This document shows positions 44,001-51,824 of a stretch of 64,000 nt of DNA, piece after piece. Source of the stretch: Aureliella helgolandensis (GTDB lineage: Bacteria > Planctomycetota > Planctomycetia > Pirellulales > Pirellulaceae); the NCBI RefSeq assembly GCF_007752135.1, contig NZ_CP036298.1, forward strand, positions 4,216,001 to 4,280,000, given 5' to 3'. Positions within the stretch are counted from its first letter, which is position 1; each line of letters begins with the position of its first letter. Made by a program: the position numbers and the translations under genes. The notes beneath the pieces are model-generated. The model worked only from the letters and a program-made list of their open reading frames with translations. It was not told the DNA's origin and did no database searches.

Positions 44001-46420
44001 ACTGCTGTTGTGAAGTTCCAGTCCGTTGGGGTGGCAATGCCTTGGAAGGGCACTCCGGTCACGCCACCGCTGATTTTGATATTGTCAATCGCCCACCAGC
44101 GGTGGTTGCCCGCGTTTTCCACACCAAAGCGGAAGATCATTTCACCTGATGCGGGATTGAGCAGCTTGTTGCGAAGGGTGCCACCTCCCTGGGATGTGTT
44201 GACTGCGGTGGAGCTGTCGATGCGGATGTGTGCATTGCGGCCATCTGCATCAAAGGCCATGATTTCCGTCCAAGATCCTCCGCCGTTGTAAGAAACTTCC
44301 AACGTTCCAATTTGCGGAAGTGCGCCTACGAAGCTCGAGTCAAATTCGATTGCAACCGATCCGGCGTCAACTCCTGACAGATCGATGGGATTCGTGCTGA
44401 GGTAGCTATTGAAGGAAACTGCATCATTCGTGGAATTGTACCAAACCCCAGGATCTGCTACGGCCACATTGCCGCTGCCGAACTCGAATTCAGCACGTCC
44501 CTGGCTGCTGTTCGTGGCCAACCAGGACTCTTTGTCCGCAAAGCTCCAGCCATACCAATCCGAGTTCGCGCCGCCGGTAATGCCACTGTTGTCTACGGCA
44601 AACCCAGTGGGAGGCGTGTGCGTAACATCGGTACCATCGCCGCCCGTCTGATGACTAAAGGCATTCAGATTCAGTAAATCAAAGTCTTGAGTAAGTAGAG
44701 TTGCGTTTGGCGTCGAAGTGGTCGAAGTATCGAGCAACGCTCCATCGTCGATCCTCAAGTAGTATCCGGTCAAACCATCGAGGTTGAGCGGTGGATCAAT
44801 GGTCATTGTCGAACCACTGATCGTGACTAGGGGAGAATTGATATCGATGCTTGCGATCAGGACGTTGTCGCTAGTGCGTACTAGATTGACGAGACCATTT
44901 CCCTTCTTGATATCAACGTCGAACGCAATGGAGAGATTGCTTTGGTAGTCGACATCGGTCGCATCGTCAGCTGGAGTCAATGTGACAATCTTCGGACCTT
45001 CGTCATCCAGTACGTTGATCTCGGCGGTTGCAGCGGCGTGCGTTACGCTACTCGCGGTAATCGCAGCAATTTGAATGCGATCGCTCAACGCATCATCAAC
45101 GGCGGTGATTGGAAAAGTTGCTGATGTCTGACCAGCCAGAATGGTGACTGTAGCTGGGACCGTCGCTTCCGATGTGTCATTGCTAACGAGCGTGACGACC
45201 ATATCTTCCGTAGGTGGGCCGTTGCGAGAGACCGTTCCCAAAGCGGATCCGCCATTCTCGTTCATCTCCGCAGGATCAATGGACAGTTTGAGCTTGGGAG
45301 ATTCTTCGGTTGCAAAGCTCCACACCGCAGGAGAATCGACTCCAGCGAACGGCACTCCGGTGATATCACCCGTGACGTGCAAATTATCGATTCCCCACCA
45401 CCAGTCGTTCGCACCGACCACCCCCCAGCGAAACTCCATCTCTCCACTGGTCGGATTATCCACCTCGATCGACCGGTGTTCGTTGAGGTTGCTTGCGTTG
45501 CCAGCATTGGAGGTGTTGCTCGGATCTAGCGTGAGCAGATTGGTCCAATCCCCTCCGTCATAACGAACTTCCAACACGCCGACCTGGCTATTCTCGGGAC
45601 GGAAGCTCGAATCAAACTCAACAACGACGGAGCTAGCTGCCACGCCATCCAACTGAATCGTCTTGGACTGAAGCAAACTATTGAAGCTGCCGTCATCACG
45701 AGGCGTGGTGTCGGCCCATTCATCGGTATCGGCAATGGCGATGGTGTTGTTGGCAAGTGTAAAGGAACTGCGATTTTGATCGTCGACTTGAGCCCAAGCA
45801 TCTCGATCCGCGAAACTCCATCCGCTCCATTCCGGCACGCCACCACCGGGCATATTGCTGTTGTCCACGCTGAAGCCAAGTGGTGGATCTAAGGTGAAAT
45901 CAGTGCCATCTCCTCCATTCTCAAACTCAAACGGTCCTAGCGGTAGGAAATCGAAGTCCTGGACCAAGAGTGTAGCGTCTTGGGTTTCAGTGGTCGAAGT
46001 ATCGATGAACGCACCGGAATCGATGTAGATTTCGTAGACTGCGTCCTTCAAAAGGTTTTCGGGAAGATCAACCGTAACCTCGGCACCAGCAATCGACACG
46101 GCGGGAGAATTCACATCCAACGCAATCCCCAAGACTCCTGTGCTCTGATCGACAACATGGATATTCCCCTGTCCTTTGACGACTGCATCGCTAAAGTTGA
46201 ATACTAGATTGCTCTCAACCGCAACAAACATTGCCTCATTGGCCGGACTCACGCTTAGAATGTCTAACGCCATTAGCTCGCGTGCTTCCAGTTGTTCGAC
46301 TAGCTGCTTGCGGACCAAGTTTCGTCGGCGGTTTCGCGAGAGCTTTCGCTTTCTCAAAGGCGATCGCAACTGAGAAGATAGCGACAAGGGCAAGAACGCA
46401 TCGAACCGACGAAAACTCAT
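41069..46420 (-). CDS. Large modular extracellular protein with three ~430-residue repeats, lamin-tail domain and dockerin-like end
   Basis: Starting at ATG 46420 (GGAG upstream, good spacing) the product is 1783 aa; the frame continues to 46459. The N-terminus is rich in Arg/Lys and runs into LVEQLEARELMALDIL. Three composite repeats follow (about 46262-45000, 44997-43700, 43692-42430), each with a Big_5-like Ig domain (SPADDSLAVPVDSD, KKGNGFVHVLRASDN), a domain with WSGWSF and GEMEFRFG, and a Calx-beta-like domain (VSEGGGTITGTVTRN). Then a lamin-tail domain (IVISEIMYNPNGGEPQTEWV, near residue 1335) and paired dockerin-like loops (DGDGDGRTTPADLNVLI, DTDSRGTPTDLSVLIQFLN). Possibly cell-surface or cellulosome-like binding. 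Role otherwise unknown. Confidence 0.9.
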   Translation of the reverse strand: MSFRRFDAFLPLSLSSQLRSPLRKRKLSRNRRRNLVRKQLVEQLEARELMALDILSVSPANEAMFVAVESNLVFNFSDAVVKGQGNIHVVDQSTGVLGIALDVNSPAVSIAGAEVTVDLPENLLKDAVYEIYIDSGAFIDTSTTETQDATLLVQDFDFLPLGPFEFENGGDGTDFTLDPPLGFSVDNSNMPGGGVPEWSGWSFADRDAWAQVDDQNRSSFTLANNTIAIADTDEWADTTPRDDGSFNSLLQSKTIQLDGVAASSVVVEFDSSFRPENSQVGVLEVRYDGGDWTNLLTLDPSNTSNAGNASNLNEHRSIEVDNPTSGEMEFRWGVVGANDWWWGIDNLHVTGDITGVPFAGVDSPAVWSFATEESPKLKLSIDPAEMNENGGSALGTVSRNGPPTEDMVVTLVSNDTSEATVPATVTILAGQTSATFPITAVDDALSDRIQIAAITASSVTHAAATAEINVLDDEGPKIVTLTPADDATDVDYQSNLSIAFDVDIKKGNGLVNLVRTSDNVLIASIDINSPLVTISGSTMTIDPPLNLDGLTGYYLRIDDGALLDTSTTSTPNATLLTQDFDLLNLNAFSHQTGGDGTDVTHTPPTGFAVDNSGITGGANSDWYGWSFADKESWLATNSSQGRAEFEFGSGNVAVADPGVWYNSTNDAVSFNSYLSTNPIDLSGVDAGSVAIEFDSSFVGALPQIGTLEVSYNGGGSWTEIMAFDADGRNAHIRIDSSTAVNTSQGGGTLRNKLLNPASGEMIFRFGVENAGNHRWWAIDNIKISGGVTGVPFQGIATPTDWNFTTAVAPTITLSTDKPTVSEGGGTITGTVTRNRDTVGDLVVTLTSSNTAEATVPATVTIPDGAASVDFVVTGVDDAIRDFDKLVTLSATATDYFSESTTVLVTDDDFPKPITFSPADDSLAVPVDSDLVIEFDEAVKKGNGFVHVLRASDNKVGFSIDIQSSAVTVAGSTVTINPTNDLIGDTDYYVSFDNGAILNLATSLSVGTTLLKQDFELLPLGPHVFETDGISPEGTDFTLTPPTGYSVDNSNMSPGGVPEWSGWSFARKEFWVEAAQQNRDDFTLGQGTIAIADADEFDDFSSLNRQFNSLFLSSPIDLTHVAAGTVQLEFDSSFLPEGSQTGIIDVTYDGGTTWENLKTIVTEGLINEHLTIPVTNPASGEMQFRFGLTGLNNWWWAIDNIHVTGAVSGVAFPGIANSDSTTTDATTWNFTTAAAPGLSVSVDSSAISESGGTAVGTVTRNTDTTAALVVTLSSTDAASVGIPTSVVIPAGQASTTFAIAAIDDSLADGLKQVTISASALGLLDGATSISINDNEVGDIVISEIMYNPNGGEPQTEWVELYNRGTTTIDLGGWTLDDEDGTDWGKIAEGIQLAPGQVGVLYNNFFDTISDTDFRTSWSVPTEAIVAGIFWGDLANDPTTTGEVNEVLTLIDAGGEPVEVVNYGNDGTQWPQIFDGPSIYLAQLTGDSQLGTNWMKSVVDTNDAIHPSGDIYDAADIGSPGRVSVTTDTDAPAISAVYAAADTWTTDFIDAVDGGGTGAGNGLGVAVVAGGATLPWNTVNRLYLQFSENVIQLDATSLEIRDSDGTLPFTFSYDANTHIATIDMEAAFSYSKLRLAVADSVTDASGNALDGDASGTAGGLFEMRFDVLPGDGDGDGRTTPADLNVLIGSLNRRAGQDGYNPFADWDTDSRGTPTDLSVLIQFLNRQISTLAEPAAAFPAAAALAVSAEGEQADSDELDQLDAFFATLGDAQEKNTTSKLLPLGSR

Positions 46421-47366
46421 TGCAGTACTCCAGGTAGCAAAGAAAATACCACGTCCCATGTATGCAAAATAAATGCGTCAAAATAGATGGGACGAACTTA
46501 TGGAACCAGTTTGGATCCATGAACGGGGCAATAGATGTCGCAAACATTTCGATTGCGACGACTGCGTAAGATTGTTTGTAAGTAGCACGCAACATTCCAC
46601 TGGATTCGCGAGAAGAATGTGTTAACAATGCGCTAAGGCTGATTCACGTGTGTTGTCTGCCTTCAAGCCCTGGCCTGTTTGGCTCTACAACCGTTCACAT
46701 CCTGGCCGCGATCTGCAATTGAGGTTGAGCTGGTGAAATATTGGCTGGAGCTAACGTACCGTTAAGATCATATGAAATCGGTAAAATCCTTCCTCTGCCG
46801 CGCAGGCAAGCTTCTCGGGCGTCGTACAATTTTTAGGAATGTCAACTTCGCATCCCATCGCTCGCAAGGTCGCAACGTTGCTGTCCCTTACAAACCATGG
46901 GCTGTTGCCCGATTCCGCCGAGTGGAGCCGACGTTAGGTATCGCACAGAAGGGAACGAGTACTCCGTGACGGTCTTGCCTGTAGTTCACATGTCCACGAC
47001 ACGCCGGAATACAAACGTGACGGAGATTGCTGGATTGTCCAAGGAAGTTGGACGTCAAAGGCTCCCGCTCTAACTGCGGTGCGGAATGAATTGGTTGGAA
47101 GATTCGGAGACAGAGTCCAGAGGCAAACCGAACTAGCGACTGGCTTGCGGAAGATGGGATTTTCAGCGACAGCCCTTGAGTCTACGGAGCGGCGAGAACC
47201 TTGTGTGCATTCGCCACACGATTTTGCCTCGCAAAAGGCCGGCTGATTCAACGCCCTGCGCGCATCACAAGCCTCAGGCGAGGTGGTCACCTGCTGGCGG
47301 AAAGCTGCCCCTACTTGCGTCCCATGACAAACATTCCAATTCGAAAACAGCTTTGCTTGAAACTCC
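46421..47366. other. Long intergenic region (0.95 kb) before the oxygenase gene
   Basis: No credible gene on either strand. Minus-strand open frames up to 144 codons are present but show no motif or ribosome site and overlap the start of the next gene. This should hold the promoter of the 1783-aa protein gene and that of the oxygenase gene. Confidence 0.4.
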
Positions 47367-48035
47367 ATGTCCCACTCAGCCTTTGAAGTCAGCGGTCAAC
47401 AGATCTCGTTAGCCTTTCCAACACTCCTCGGCAGATTTCAAGTTCCTGAGAGTGATTTATCGAATCCTGGATTGCTAAAGGAGCTACTCCATCGAGAATC
47501 TTCCGCTCCTAGCAGGGACTATGCAAACGTCGGAGGTTGGCATTCCTCTGGAAATCTATTGGAGTGGCCCCTTCCTGAAATCGTTAAGCTACGGGGCTGG
47601 ATCTCGACCGCACTCGCGAGCATGGTTCGAGCAACAGGCCAGCTTCCAGAAGTGCAGGGGCGGGCGGAGGCACCACGCGGCAGCTTTCGGCTTACCGCAT
47701 GGGGAAATGTCAGCCGAAAAGGCAACTACCATCGTCTACACAACCACCCCAACAATGCTTGGTCGGGTGTCTATTATGTCACTGGAGACAATTCGCAAGA
47801 AACGGGGCTGGGCGGTGCCCTGGAATTGTACGATCCACGTCCGTTTACTGAGATGGTTGAAACCCCAGGCAATCCCTACGGACAACGACTCCTAGTTCGC
47901 CCCGCAGCGGGGCTACTGGTCGTATTCCCTAGTTGGCTCTACCACTTTGTTCACCCCAATCCATCCGACACGCTGCGAGTCTCGATCGCCTTCAACGCCG
48001 CGTGGCAATCGGACGTATCCCAGTCGCACCCGTAG
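47367..48035 (+). CDS. Putative 2-oxoglutarate/Fe(II)-dependent oxygenase (TIGR02466-like)
   Basis: 222 aa, start ATG 47367. The double-stranded beta-helix pattern is visible: GNYHRLHNHPNNAWSGVYYV (candidate Fe-binding His), ALELYDPRP, then PSWLYHFVHPN (His) and LRVSIAFNAAW, with Arg for the 2-oxoglutarate carboxylate. This matches the family I know as TIGR02466 ('conserved hypothetical, 2OG-Fe oxygenase'). The substrate is unknown. It is followed by a sulfotransferase-like gene on the same strand 340 bases later, a neighbourhood in which such oxygenases are seen with P-loop transferases. Confidence 0.8.
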   Translation: MSHSAFEVSGQQISLAFPTLLGRFQVPESDLSNPGLLKELLHRESSAPSRDYANVGGWHSSGNLLEWPLPEIVKLRGWISTALASMVRATGQLPEVQGRAEAPRGSFRLTAWGNVSRKGNYHRLHNHPNNAWSGVYYVTGDNSQETGLGGALELYDPRPFTEMVETPGNPYGQRLLVRPAAGLLVVFPSWLYHFVHPNPSDTLRVSIAFNAAWQSDVSQSHP

Positions 48036-48376
48036 CGGATTGTTAAAATTGCCCCCTTAGCAAACGAGCTGTTTCAAATGGTACCCCGCACCAAGACCGG
48101 CTGTTGATTTAATAGCAATCCCAATTCTAACGCGAAGGCAGCATCCTTAATTACCCGATAGCGGCAACCAATCTTCCTTGCTCATGCAGCGGGTTACTAT
48201 TTCAACAGCCCGAAGAGCTATGGGCGTTTGGTTCCTGCACAGGGATAGTTTGCGGAACTGCCGCCGCACGAAAATTTGAGTCCCCTTTAAACCGGCAATG
48301 CAGCCTAGCAAGTGCTTATTGCAGCAATCATACGCTCCCAAGTACAGCGCACTCGTGCAAGTTTGCAAGGCATTGG
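48036..48376. other. Intergenic stretch
   Basis: About 340 bases with no recognised gene or hairpin. It separates the oxygenase from the sulfotransferase-like gene, so the two may have separate promoters. Confidence 0.4.
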
Positions 48377-49402
48377 GTGGCTTTCCCTATTTCCCCTCAC
48401 CGCCCCTCACGCTTCATGTCTCACAAGACACTTCTCACCGAATCACCAATGCTGTTCCCGCTAAGCATGTCTGTCGACGGCGAAGTGATCCAATTGGCGA
48501 GTTTAAGTGAACAGGACTATCGAGCCGCAAGCTTTTTAGACCACCGCATTTTAGAGAGCGGACTACGACGTGGTGTCGTGGCATGGACCGCGCTGCGGCA
48601 GGCCGCTGAAGGGCTGCCCATCCGATGCCATTTCATCTTCCATACTTCCCATGCGGGATCCACGCTACTTTCCCGATTAATCGGCGAGCGGGACGCGTTT
48701 TTTTCCGTGCGCGAGCCTGAAATTCTACGGAGACTTGTTGTCCCCAGCCAGCGGGATCGAAGGCCTCTTTTTCTCGGGCTTTGGTCACGCACATTCCATC
48801 CAAATCAAACGGCTGTCATCAAAGCGACGAGTTGGGTGAATGAAATCGCCAGTGATTTGCTCCACACATCGCCCGGATCCCGTTGCTTACTCACCTACGT
48901 ATCACTGCCGGTCTTTCTTTCCGCGTTGTTGGATGGAGCAATGAAGGATATTGAGATCAGTTTCACACAACGTTTACATAGGCTCCAACAGCATGGTGTT
49001 GGCCTTGGGATCGAGGCAACACAACTCACGCCAGGTGAACGTGTCGCAATGAGTTGGCTAGCGGAAATGTTGACTCTGTGCAACGTGCAGCAAGCATTCC
49101 CAGCCCGTAGCAGGTGGGTCAGCTTTGACCGGTTCCTTGAGGAGCCTGACGAGTACTTCAATCAGGCTGTCCAGCACTTGGAGCCCCAAGTCCGATCCGT
49201 TGGCGGCTGCACGCCAGCGATTATGCAACGGTATGCAAAACAAATGAGCGTTTCCTATGATGCCAACTTCCGGCAAACGATGCTCCTTCAATCCCAAAAG
49301 AAGCATGCCATGGAGATACAACGAGGGCTCGATTGGTTTCACCGCTTGTCGCTCGACTCAGTTCATAATCTTCCGCCAGATGCGCTCAGACCGGTTGAAT
49401 GA
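48377..49402 (+). CDS. Sulfotransferase-like P-loop protein
   Basis: 341 aa from ATG 48377; ATGs at 48416 and 48449 are also possible. The segment FHTSHAGSTLLSRLI near residue 92 resembles the 5'-phosphosulfate-binding loop of PAPS-dependent sulfotransferases (x-R-S-G-S-T-L-L type, with His-Ala replacing Arg-Ser). Downstream, WVSFDRFLEEPDEYFNQAVQ fits the usual 'Y-E-D-L-x-x-x-P' region. No catalytic His is obvious. It could transfer sulfate or use the fold otherwise. It is cytoplasmic, downstream of the 2OG oxygenase. Confidence 0.6.
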   Translation: MAFPISPHRPSRFMSHKTLLTESPMLFPLSMSVDGEVIQLASLSEQDYRAASFLDHRILESGLRRGVVAWTALRQAAEGLPIRCHFIFHTSHAGSTLLSRLIGERDAFFSVREPEILRRLVVPSQRDRRPLFLGLWSRTFHPNQTAVIKATSWVNEIASDLLHTSPGSRCLLTYVSLPVFLSALLDGAMKDIEISFTQRLHRLQQHGVGLGIEATQLTPGERVAMSWLAEMLTLCNVQQAFPARSRWVSFDRFLEEPDEYFNQAVQHLEPQVRSVGGCTPAIMQRYAKQMSVSYDANFRQTMLLQSQKKHAMEIQRGLDWFHRLSLDSVHNLPPDALRPVE

Positions 49403-50051
49403 AAGTGGTTGCCACGCTTGGCCCGAACATCTCACTGACGCGATGCTTGATCCACTAGTTCGCGCCATGGCTGCACCCATTCAGTTGCTCTTGGTCCGAT
49501 TCAGAACTCCGTAGCGCAGCAACGTCTCCAATACGAAACCTACGCAGTTCGCGTCACCGGCTGTCCTCCATCCAATGCCAACCAAGATCGGATACGGAAT
49601 AGATACAGCCTTGTGTGAGCGAAAACGTCACTCGTCGTCGCTCACCAACCTGCATCCTCAAATTAGAATTTGCGAGTACAGTCGCGACTACAGCCGGCGT
49701 CAGCATCCCTAGCGATGCTCACGCTTTCGCATGCGATCAATGGACAGCACCTTCGCCGCGGCCTCCTGCCTCCGCGCAGCCAATGCCCACTGATTCTTAA
49801 CGACCAATTCACCGGACCTTAACAGACTTCGATCGAAGGCTAGCTAGAATTTGCCCCTATGTTGGCATTCGTGAGCCTTACTACGTTGAACCACACTCCC
49901 ACGTGCGTTGCACTGGGCGAATGCCAATCTTTCAGGTCCGGAGCACAGATCAATCGACCCAAGGTCGTTGAGCCTACTCCTCCGTAACGGATTTCTTGCA
50001 CTCTATGCCCGGACCGGCAGTAACGTTTTCCATCTACAGGAGTTGTTAAAG
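49403..50051. other. Intergenic region before the PEP-CTERM gene
   Basis: About 650 bases. An open frame joined to the PEP-CTERM gene runs back to 49908, but it has no signal-like start and I read it as non-coding. Nothing else recognised. Confidence 0.4.
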
Positions 50052-50633
50052 GTGAAATTGCATTTCTTGAGTTTAGCGGTGGCCCTGGTGCTTGTATGCT
50101 CGTCAGCCTCGTCTTCGTTGGCTGCGTTAACACTTTCGCTGCGCAGCGAAGACATGCAGGCAGTCGGCCCCGGTCCTGTGTCATTCAATGTCGGAGTTTT
50201 GATCAATTGGGACGGCAACGGAAGTGGTGCTCTATCCGCAATTCAGTTTGATGTGACGACTCCCGATACGGTTAACCTGTTGGGAGATGTCGACGGTCAA
50301 GCTACTCCCAACCCGTTGACTTTTGATCAGGCGGACGTTCATGAAGGAAGCGTTCTATTCTTCAATGCCATCAGTGACGTTTCGCTGACTCAGGGAGACA
50401 ACTTCTTAACTTCCTTAGCCTTTGTCGCCGAAGCAGACTCGGGGGATTTCCCGATCGGGCTGAGCTTGGTTAGCGCGCAGAGCGGTGGACTATTCACAGG
50501 GACTACCGACCTCTCGAACGATTTAACGTTGACGGGCGGCACACTGCGGGTGACAGCAGTTCCTGAACCTTCAGCCTTCGCACTCTTGGGAGTCATTGGC
50601 TTGGCCGCATTTCAACGCAGACGATTCGTCTAG
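50052..50633 (+). CDS. PEP-CTERM sorting-signal protein
   Basis: Starting at GTG 50052 (AGGAG at 50038-50042, 9-base spacer) the product is 193 aa and begins with a perfect signal peptide (KLHFLSLAVALVLVCSSASS, cleavage near LAA). The body is a beta-rich domain of unknown role (VGVLINWDGNGSG, QFDVTTPDTV). The C-terminus is a textbook PEP-CTERM tail: VPEPS, a hydrophobic helix and the basic end QRRRFV. Exosortase removes this signal at the membrane. No exosortase gene lies in this window. Confidence 0.92.
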   Translation: MKLHFLSLAVALVLVCSSASSSLAALTLSLRSEDMQAVGPGPVSFNVGVLINWDGNGSGALSAIQFDVTTPDTVNLLGDVDGQATPNPLTFDQADVHEGSVLFFNAISDVSLTQGDNFLTSLAFVAEADSGDFPIGLSLVSAQSGGLFTGTTDLSNDLTLTGGTLRVTAVPEPSAFALLGVIGLAAFQRRRFV

Positions 50634-51158
50634 CGCCTATACTTCCAACGCAGGGATACACGTTGTTCCTACGTAGCATTGCCCAAAGTCTGAGGTTTCG
50701 CCTACCGTTAGCATGCCTCGGAGTCAGCCCAGTCCGTGAAATCGAACCGCGAAAAGTGAAGACGCTGAACCGCGGTATTGGCAGTTTTGGTTTTCGCTTA
50801 TTCAGCGTATTTCGCGGTCGTTGCCCCGCACACTGACAAGCAAAGCATCAGTAGTTGTGCATGGGGAGACGGCGGCCGCCGGTCGCCGAGACTAAGAATT
50901 GCAACCGCGAAAGATGGGAAACACGCGGAAGGAAGAGATCGAACATCCTTACTGCGAGGCTGGATTTCCGTGTCTAGGGCGTAACTCGCGGTCGTTCCTC
51001 TGTGGGCTGCAGTTGAGGCAAAGCGGATTGTGCGCGGAACACGTAGACCAATCGCTAGTGGGATGACGACCAATGGGCGTCTCCATAGGAGAAAACATGG
51101 CGGCCCCGAGTTTAAGGTCTTGCTGTGCAGTGCAGTTGCATGGGAGATGTGGGGTGCG
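50634..51158. other. Intergenic region carrying an inverted repeat copy
   Basis: About 525 bases between the convergent PEP-CTERM and COX3-like genes. It holds the dispersed copy of the 177-bp repeat at 50765-50945. Open frames here (50778-50984 on plus, 50798-51199 on minus) are repeat-derived. Confidence 0.5.
50765..50945. repeat. Dispersed, inverted and diverged copy of the 177-bp repeat
   Basis: Compared with the reverse complement of the units at 38510-38900, this segment shares 'ttcgcttatt', 'gcgtatttcgcggtcgtt', 'gtgcatggg', 'ttgcaaccgcgaaagatg' and 'aaacacgcg'. It encodes, on the plus strand, a comparable peptide (SAYFAVVAPHTD, IATAKDGKHAEG). The middle (about 50835-50900) is diverged. 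Confidence 0.8.
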
Positions 51159-51812
51159 TCAACGGGATTGGCTGACGAAGGCGGCAATGGCGAATGCAAT
51201 CATCATTACGACCCAGACGATGTCTAGGAAATGCCAATAGAGTGCACAAAACTTAACTGGAAAATAGCGTTCGTGATCGTAAGATTTGCGGCGCAGGCCG
51301 AACAAAAGGATGACCAAAGCTGCCACGCCACCCACGACGTGCAATGCATGGACAATCACGAGAAAGAACGTTAGGCCGTAGAGGTTTCGCATCGAGGCTT
51401 CGGGCTGAAGCATCTGTCCAACCATCGTCGCCAGTCCAAATCCTTGCGTCACAAAGAATGCGAGCGAGAGTAGGAAGGTGACCACGATGTAGCGCGATAA
51501 GTCGGCGATCCGCTCACGTCTGGCCGCCCCCACTGCCATGTGCAACAGGGTGCTGATTGCGACCAAGTTGACCGTCGTGATCAGAAAGCTGCGCGGAACG
51601 TAAAAGGGTTGAATCTGGTCGGCAGCGGGTGCGATTCGCAGCATGACATAGATGGTGTACAGCAACATGCAGCTGAAAAAAAAGACCGTCAATGATACGA
51701 GGAACAACCATGCCCCCTGTTCCAAACGCCGATCCTCCGCCAGTGAACCACGCGAGCGCATGGGGACGAACGCGGCAGGGATCTTACGACCCATTTGCTC
51801 GTGAAATCGCAT
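51159..51812 (-). CDS. Heme-copper oxidase subunit III-like membrane protein
   Basis: 217 aa, about five transmembrane helices. The N-terminal ~30 residues are polar, then GAWLFLVSLTVFFFSCMLLY, LITTVNLVAISTLLHMAVGA, YIVVTFLLSLAFFVTQGF, LTFFLVIVHALHVVGGVAAL and WHFLDIVWVVMMIAFAIAAF. The last blocks match COX3 (H-x-x-H-V-x-G and Y-W-H-F-x-D-x-V-W). Subunit III stabilises terminal oxidases. No other oxidase subunit is nearby, so this is a solitary copy. It follows a LarA-like gene by 12 bases on the same strand. Confidence 0.9.
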   Translation of the reverse strand: MRFHEQMGRKIPAAFVPMRSRGSLAEDRRLEQGAWLFLVSLTVFFFSCMLLYTIYVMLRIAPAADQIQPFYVPRSFLITTVNLVAISTLLHMAVGAARRERIADLSRYIVVTFLLSLAFFVTQGFGLATMVGQMLQPEASMRNLYGLTFFLVIVHALHVVGGVAALVILLFGLRRKSYDHERYFPVKFCALYWHFLDIVWVVMMIAFAIAAFVSQSR

Positions 51813-51824
51813 GGAGTCTACTTG

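Noticed and set aside
46934-47368. 144-codon minus-strand open frame upstream of the oxygenase gene
   Set aside because: No motif or ribosome site; overlaps the oxygenase start.
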